From Pinus tabuliformis (lineage: Eukaryota > Streptophyta > Pinopsida > Pinales > Pinaceae), in assembly GCA_031772625.1 (NCBI GenBank), contig CM062814.1, positions 360,255,750-360,319,749 of the forward strand: 64,000 nucleotides of DNA. Direction: 5' to 3'. Shown piece by piece: positions 58,347 through 64,000 of this stretch; the stretch's first letter is position 1, and each line of letters starts with the position of its first letter. Below the pieces are notes generated by a model. The model saw only the letters and a list, made by a program, of their open reading frames with translations. It did no database searches and was not told the origin of the DNA. A program made the position numbers and the translations under genes.

Positions 58347-60527
58347 TACTGTTGTTTGTACCCTGAATTTTATGTTGCCCTTTAATTCCAATGAAGCTGG
58401 TAGTTGCTCTGAAAATCTGCCACCAAGGGGACAATAAAACGGGGAGTATTAGGAGGGGAGTGATGAAATAGGAATAGGGGTTTAAAGGGAGAGATTTATC
58501 AAGGATTTAGGGGTAGTTTGGGTATGGGGTTGATCGGGTAGGGTTTGAAACATATTGGCAGTCTTGTCACTGTAGCATAAACCCTAGGATCAATGATTTC
58601 TTTGTTCCCCTTTTGTTTGCTTTACAAAAAAAAAATTGCGTTTGATTTCTACCCCTACAATCATGCTATCCCTTCCAATTTTGGTGCAAGGATGGATGTA
58701 GGTGGCGTACCCTTCAAAATTGTTGAGCAACCACAAGTTTTTCGGCAGATTGGATAGCTTCTAGGCCTTGTATTTCTGTGCGCCGCATGCTCTACCCTGT
58801 GCACCACGCGCCGGGTATGCACCACGCGAGTGTTATGTTTACACAGTGGGTGGGCCCTGTGTGAGATGCCCCCAGTGAGTGCGCCGCACTCCTTGGTGTG
58901 TGCACCGCGCACTATGAAAACACCTTAATTTCTTCCTAATTGTTTTGACTCTTTAACCCTTTGACCATGCACCCTCTTCCACAGCTTGGCTTGCACAATG
59001 AGTTGATTTCGTGGTGACTTTGAGTTAACCAAATAGTGGGGGAATAGGAAGAGGGTTTGGTAGTGACTTAGGGTAGGGGTTTAGGAAAATTGACAAGGAA
59101 GGATGGGGAAAAATGATAGGTGAGGGGAATAAGTGAATGGAGTGAAACCTTGGCAATATCAACACAAATTTTCAAACCCATCCATCGTTTTTTGGTGATT
59201 TTCACATGGCTGACATTATGTATTTTGGGCGACATTCAAACCCCTTCACAAACACCATATCCTTCAAAAAAATTGATGAGTAGGCGATGTCATAAGGCTT
59301 ACCTCTCAATTTGGTAGCCTTCCCCGAAATTTTAAGTGGTTTGGCACCGTTTCTTGGTTGCTGGACTGTGTGCACAGCGCGCAATTCCCAGTGCACACCA
59401 CGCGCCTGTGCAATATTTCAGTGGCGGGCTAGCTGCATGTGCGTCGCGCCTAGTGAGTGCGCCGCACCCCTGGTTATATGCGTCGTGCTCTCCCAAAACC
59501 TACCTCCAATCACTCCAACTCTCCAATCTCAGCTTCACACCTTATAAATGCTTTCTCCAAGTCTTGCAAGAGCACAATGCTTTTGATTTGGGTCAAAACA
59601 TGTATTTATAGTCTTGGAGGAGATGGGTTTGATTTTTGTCTCTTTGAAATCCCCTTTTCTAATGTTGAGTTTTGCACTTTTTCATTGACCTTTAGACACA
59701 CTGATTTTCACTTTCCCTTTGACATTTTGGCTCAAATGATGAAATTTTTGGCACCTCTTTGCAGGGGCTGTACGACAGAGCATTGGGCCATGTAAGTCAT
59801 AACTACATCTGAAAAGTCAACTGGTGATTTTTTGGAAAATTTTGTCATAATTGACCTTGTTTGACTTTTCTTCAAAACAGAGTTTTGAAGAAGAGTCGAA
59901 GTCTCTTCAGGTGATGATAAAGCTTTCTAAACCATAGCTGTGTAAGGCCTCCCTCTGGCCTGCATGGCTTGTTCTTGACATGTTTTCAAAGACCAAATTG
60001 ATGAATTCCTAGACCCAAACATAAAAAATGACTTTGTCCTGTAAAGGGCCAGGCCTGGACTGTCATGGACTTCAGTGATTATGCACAAAGACCTGAGCCA
60101 GCAGGGGGTAGACATGAGGGAAAATGATTAGCATAACATTCTCCGTCAGATCATGGCATGTCCCGAGCGGAATGCAGCTGAGTGAATGGAGCGGGACACC
60201 TAAAATTGAAATGCACAAAGAGTTTTGATCTCTGACGGAGGGTTGGCCAGACCGACTCTAACATTGGCTCCAATGGGGGATGGTAGCTCCTTGGAGGTGC
60301 CAAAAAAAGCAGATCTCTGGAGGAGATAGACAGTGCGTTTTTCCCATTCGGCTATGGAGTCATCATTTCGACAAACAACACAGGACTCTGACTTATTTAT
60401 GAAACTGAAATGACCAAGAAATTGGCTTTACTTGACATTGAAATAACTCAAAAACTAATTTTACAGACTGAAACCAAACTGAAATAAAAATGGTATTTAC
60501 AATGACAGTGGAAGCAGCATTAATAGA
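58347..60527 (-). other. Non-coding stretch between integrase and the downstream ORF
   Basis: No conserved frame is seen. It contains the GC-rich motif cluster at 58778-59490 and several short frames arising from it. It is transcribed-strand spacer of the Tat-like element if that element is continuous from 64000 to 56835. Confidence 0.45.
58778..59490. repeat. Two clusters of a short GC-rich motif, about gtgcgccgcac / gtgcaccacgcg
   Basis: About ten imperfect occurrences: near 58778, 58799, 58817, 58876, 58899 and then 59369, 59391, 59437, 59455, 59478. The block agtgagtgcgccgcac occurs in both clusters (58874-58889 and 59453-59467). CpG density is strikingly above the rest of the window. 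Confidence 0.65.
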
Positions 60528-61427
60528 TCAACAGTGATACCTCTGGAGCAGCGAACCATTGATCAGCCCTCCAGGACAGTCTTCCCCATTCATTTCCTTC
60601 AGAAGAAAGGAATTCTTACCCCTATATGCTGCAATCTTGAAAGGACCTTTCCATAGATTTTCGAACATTCCGTGCTTGCCTTTCTCTTCATTCCTTGCAT
60701 CGCACTTCAGCACCACATCATCCAACTGAAATTTATTTGCTTTTGCTTTTCTGTCATAGATTTTCTTTATCTTCTCCTGCAACTTGGATGTGTTTTTGAA
60801 AACTTCTTCTCTTGTTTGCTGCAAGTGGATCATTTGACTCAGCCTTCTCTGCGTGGGATCTTCTTCACTGCCGGCCTCCTGAAGAATTCTGACCAGCATG
60901 GCAGCAAGAGAGGTGGGGAATACTGTGTCAACTCCATAAACAAGCTCAAACGGTGGCGTACCAATAGACTTTTTCTGACTAATCCGATCTGCCCAAAGCG
61001 CATGGACCAACCTCTTGTTCCAGCTCTTCTTATTTATTTCCAGCAGCTCCTTGATGATGTTGACCAAAGATTTATTCGAAGATTCTGCCAATCCATTGCC
61101 TTGCAGATGATAGACAGTTGAATGACCCAAAATTATGTGATACTTATGACAAAATTATACCATCTTTTTTTATTTGAAAGCTGCTGCATTATCAGTGATT
61201 AATTTGTTTGGACAACCAAAGCGAGGCAAGATGTTATTTTCGAGAAATGAAATGATTACTGTGTCTGTGGCTTGTCTGGTAGGCGCTGCCTCAATCCATT
61301 TTGCGAAATAGTCTATTGTTGTAAGGATCCACCTATGATGTCCGAAAGAGGCGGGATGAATTTCCCCAATGAAATCCAACCCCCACTGCTGGAAGCGAGC
61401 ACTCACTTCAGTAGGCTTAAGTGGCAA
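60528..61427 (-). pseudogene. Integrase core and C-terminus of a Tat-like element
   Basis: The core is at 61427-61170: GLDFIGEIHPASFGHHRW (first Asp) and KLITDNAAAF (second Asp). Two TAA codons near 61160-61170 interrupt the frame. The rest at 61130-60528 contains HLQGNGLAESSNKSL with the catalytic Glu, WADRISQKKSIGTPPFELVY, and the C-terminal domain (DVVLKCDARNEEKGKHGMF, LWKGPFKIAAY) to the natural end LLQRYHC. All three catalytic residues of the D-D-E triad are present. No chromodomain follows, as expected for the non-chromoviral Tat/Athila branch. Confidence 0.87.
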
Positions 61428-61449
61428 AGGCTGTAATTTCTATTTTCCT

Positions 61450-61799
61450 TCGAAAATCTAACATTTATGATAACGCTTGACCATTTTATGGACATCAGCA
61501 AACAAAGTAGGCCAGTAGTACCCTGCTCTCAAAATTTTGTTTGCTATTGATTTCCAATAAAGATGACCACCACACTCTCCTCCGTGAAAATCCTCCATGA
61601 CTTTCTTTGCTTCCTCTTCCACCAAACAATTTAACAAAATGCCATTGTGATCTTTCCAATACAGTGCAGAATTCAAAATACAAAACTGGGCAACCTTCAA
61701 TTTGAGTGTTCTCACTTTGTTTCTAGTCATGCCGGGTGGTGGTGATAGATTTTTTAGCACATATATTATATCTGAATACCATGGGGACGAAGCAAACAT
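61450..61799 (-). pseudogene. Integrase N-terminal zinc-binding region of the Tat-like element
   Basis: The frame has RTLKLKVAQFCILNSALYWK, then HGGECGGHLYWKSIANKIL and GYYWPTLFADVHKMVKRYHK. The two His of the H2C2 motif are present, but the first Cys of the pair is Tyr (RYHKC) and a TAG follows directly at the end (C-stop-IFEGK), with a second TAG at the next expected Gln. It is continuous in order with the core at 61427. Confidence 0.8.
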
Positions 61800-61809
61800 T
61801 TCGGATACC

Positions 61810-63170
61810 TAAATTTACGTTCCTTCCTCATTCTCATCGGACATGCTGGTGATCAGATTTATGTCCAATGCATGTAAGTTTGATTCGGCCATTAGCTCCG
61901 CCAACCCCTGTCCTTTGACCAGCTTTGTAGGCTTTATCTCCACATCATATTCTAGCAAGGATGCAATCCATTTGCCTCTTCTCCCTTCCAGATCAGTCTA
62001 CACTAAAACATCCTTTACAGCAGTATTAGGGACATAGGCCAGAATGTGAGAATGTAGGATATATACCCGGAAATCCTTCAATGCCTTCACCAATGCCAGG
62101 GCTTGCTTCTCAATGATGTTTCACTTTAAAGCTACATCCCTTATAGCCCTGCTCAAGAATGCAATTGGGCTTTCATGATCCTCTCTCTTCTGTAAGAATA
62201 CCGCTGCCATACTGTGCTCAGAAGCAAATGAAAACAATATGAAATCTTGAGTGTAGCCCGGGCTGACTAGAATTGGAGCTGAAGAAAGGGCCAATTCGAC
62301 CAAGTTGAAAGATTTTACAGCCTCCTCTATCCATTTCACCTAGATATCCTTCTTAAGCATGTTGGTCATTTCTCTCAAGTGTTCTACAAGATTAGGCACA
62401 AAGCGACACAGAAAATTCATCTTACCATTGAATGATTGTATCTCCATTTTGTTCCTAGGCAGATCGATTTGCTGAATTTCTTGCACACGTGATGGGTCTA
62501 TACGAATGCCATCCTTTGAAATGATGTGCCCAAGCAATTTGCCTTCCTCCATGGTGAACAAGCTCTTCTTAGGATTCAGTGGTAGACCTGATATTTCCTG
62601 CATTTTTGAAAGACAATTTTTAGGTGATGCATGTGCTCTTCATCAGATTTGGAAAATACCGTCAAATCATCCAAGTACACCACCAAAAACACATCCTTCT
62701 CATTTGCAAACGCCAAGTCCATTGCCCACTGAAATGTGGCACCTGCATTCCTTAAACCGAAGGGCATTTTGGCATAGTGAAAGGTTCCCCATGGAGTGGT
62801 GAATGCTATCTTGTCTCTATCATCTTCATGGATGGAAATTTTGTTTTTATTCGGAATAACCATCAAGCAGTGACATATGAGATGCCCCCACTACTCGCTG
62901 AAGTATATGGTCCATCTTGGGTAGTGGATAGTTGTCCTTCAATGAGACCTTATTTAGATTTCTAAAATCAATGCATAGGCGGATCTCACTGGTCTTCTTG
63001 TGTACAGGCACTATGTTAGATATCCAATCTGAAAATCTGATAGGCACAATGATACCTGATTTGTACAACCGATTTACCTCATTTTCAATAGATGGCAGCA
63101 ACTTTGGATTCATCCTTCTCAGCTTTTGTCTAAATGGTTTTTGATTGGGCTTGATAGGTATTGTGTGTTG
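61810..63170 (-). pseudogene. Reverse transcriptase and degenerate gypsy RNase H of the Tat-like element
   Basis: RT starts at about 63165 (DLKTYDTNIIQHTIPIKP) and shows EIRLCIDFRNLNKVSLKDNY, LPKMDHILQRVV, TPWGTFHYAKMPFGLRNAGA and the catalytic YLDD (62666-62677). A frame change near 62850 and another near 62590 break it. The gypsy-type RNase H (62339-61810) has FILFSFASEHSMAAVFLQK where the family normally has the first catalytic Asp (DAS); here it is Phe. Loss of catalytic residues in this domain is common in Tat-type elements that also carry an archaeal-type RNase H, as this one does. Confidence 0.87.
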
Positions 63171-63193
63171 AATAATATTTGTATCATAGGTCT

Positions 63194-64000
63194 TTAAATC
63201 AGAATGGTTGGACGATGCTTGACATGAATTTCAAATTTATTGCTGGAGTTCATGGGGATCTTCAAGCTGCTCGCTGCCTTGGCAAGAGTATCAAGAATAC
63301 TATTTTGCATACGAGGTACACATGTCAAGGTGTATTCTGAAAATAATTTCAAGATGTCTAAAACTGCATTACGGTAGGCCCGCATCCTAGGATGTTTTGC
63401 TTGATACTCACCTCTGACCTGTTTTATTACCAACTCGGAGTCGCCATACACTGAAATCATCTTTGCATTTAGCTTTCTAAGAATCTTCAGGCCAGCAATC
63501 ATAGCTTCATACTCAGCTTCATTATTTGAACATTCAAAGGCCAGCTTGTAAGAGCAAACTCTCACACTGCTAGGCACTTTGTTTGGGGCGGAGAAAGGAC
63601 TGCGTACCCAAATTCCAATTCCAGCACCATCATTCCATACTGCTCCATTGAAATCCATGGCCCACAAGCCATCTTCCTCCTCTTGTAAGTGCTGGAAATC
63701 TATTTTCCATGCCTTGTCTGCTTGTTGTCCAGTACTTTCAGCTGATTGCCCAACATTTTCCTGCTTTTCTTGTCTTTCTTTTTTCAAAATTTCTCTGAAA
63801 TTTTTTGTTATTTCTGGTATGTCATATGCTTCTACTATCTGACTATCTATCTCATTTAAACTATCTAAAAACAAAACAAAAGACTCTAAATCTGTATGTA
63901 CATAATTAATGGGATGATTTATAGGTTTCTCCTTTTTTGTGATCATATATTTCATTTTTTGTTCCCGGTATAACTTCCTCATTTGTCCAGACACCAAGAT
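63194..64000 (-). pseudogene. Archaeal-type RNase H (aRNH) upstream of RT in the Tat-like element
   Basis: The frame enters from beyond the window and stays open for 267 codons to 63194. After a charged leader of about 110 residues comes a full RNase H fold with catalytic residues D115 (WAMDFNGA), E162 (NNEAEYEA), D186 (VYGDSELV) and D236 (NSILDTLAKAA), then HPRMRAYRNAV and the end EIHVKHRP. These are archaeal/plant-type RNase H features and differ from the gypsy RNase H. The domain runs, after one frameshift and about 40 bp, straight into RT, so it is on the N-terminal side of RT. RNase H removes the RNA strand during reverse transcription. Protease and gag would lie beyond 64000. Confidence 0.85.

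Noticed and set aside
58661-58912. 83-codon minus-strand frame rich in His and Arg
   Set aside because: Its residue pattern comes from the GC-rich motif repeats and continues into no conserved protein.
1-64000. tRNA, rRNA, CRISPR or bacterial-type operons
   Set aside because: None seen on reading through. The primer-site matches to tRNA ends are only 12-18 bases and belong to LTR elements.

Overview
This is nuclear DNA from a plant with a large, repeat-rich genome, most likely a seed plant. A gymnosperm is possible, but that is only a feeling from how old and interleaved the elements are. The evidence for a plant is the plant LTR-retrotransposon lineages (copia-type gag, several Ty3/gypsy families, Tat/Athila-like elements with plant-type primer sites) and decayed fragments of two plant gene families (UDP-glycosyltransferase and PLASTID MOVEMENT IMPAIRED 1). 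I see no bacterial gene, tRNA, rRNA or CRISPR. The only intact protein-coding gene I would defend is a RING-H2 gene at 38423-39304 on the minus strand.

Layout. 1-7610 (copy A) and about 17061-31345 (copy B) are two direct copies of one mosaic: LTR end, copia-type gag remnant, non-coding spacer, a second LTR with a primer-binding site, a short second gag fragment, and a minus-strand gypsy integrase remnant. Copy B carries a complete nested gypsy element (18720-26340) with 5-bp target duplications, inserted into a gag zinc-knuckle codon stretch. 7777-9525 is a copy of the flanks of the RING-H2 gene with the coding region missing. 9560-12690 is a plus-strand gypsy pol remnant. 13900-15832 is a minus-strand copia gag of the same family as A and B. 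It lies head-to-head with the copy B gag across one long LTR (15833-17895).

31345-37990 holds a cluster of gene debris: a UGT C-terminal fragment, shuffled local duplications, an N-terminal PMI1 fragment and a CCHC gag-like fragment. 37992-40800 is the RING-H2 gene with its flanks. 41600-51756 is a minus-strand gypsy-type family: an older 3-prime end (LTR at 41600-42325) is interrupted by a younger, full-length but apparently pol-less element (42982-51756). 51768-55393 is the 5-prime end of a plus-strand Tat/Athila-like element (LTR, tRNA-Asp-type primer site, gag). 56835-64000 is the 3-prime two thirds of a minus-strand Tat-like element. Its visible domain order is archaeal-type RNase H, reverse transcriptase, degenerate gypsy RNase H, integrase, and then, about 2 kb downstream, a long frame coding for a plant-retroelement domain plus a coiled coil.

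Apart from the RING-H2 gene and the transposition-related domains, nothing here works together as a pathway. The window is a record of layered insertion, duplication and decay. Many in-frame stops in the gypsy/Tat frames are TAG where related proteins suggest Gln, as expected from deamination of methylated CHG sites. Identities and distances quoted are by-eye comparisons.
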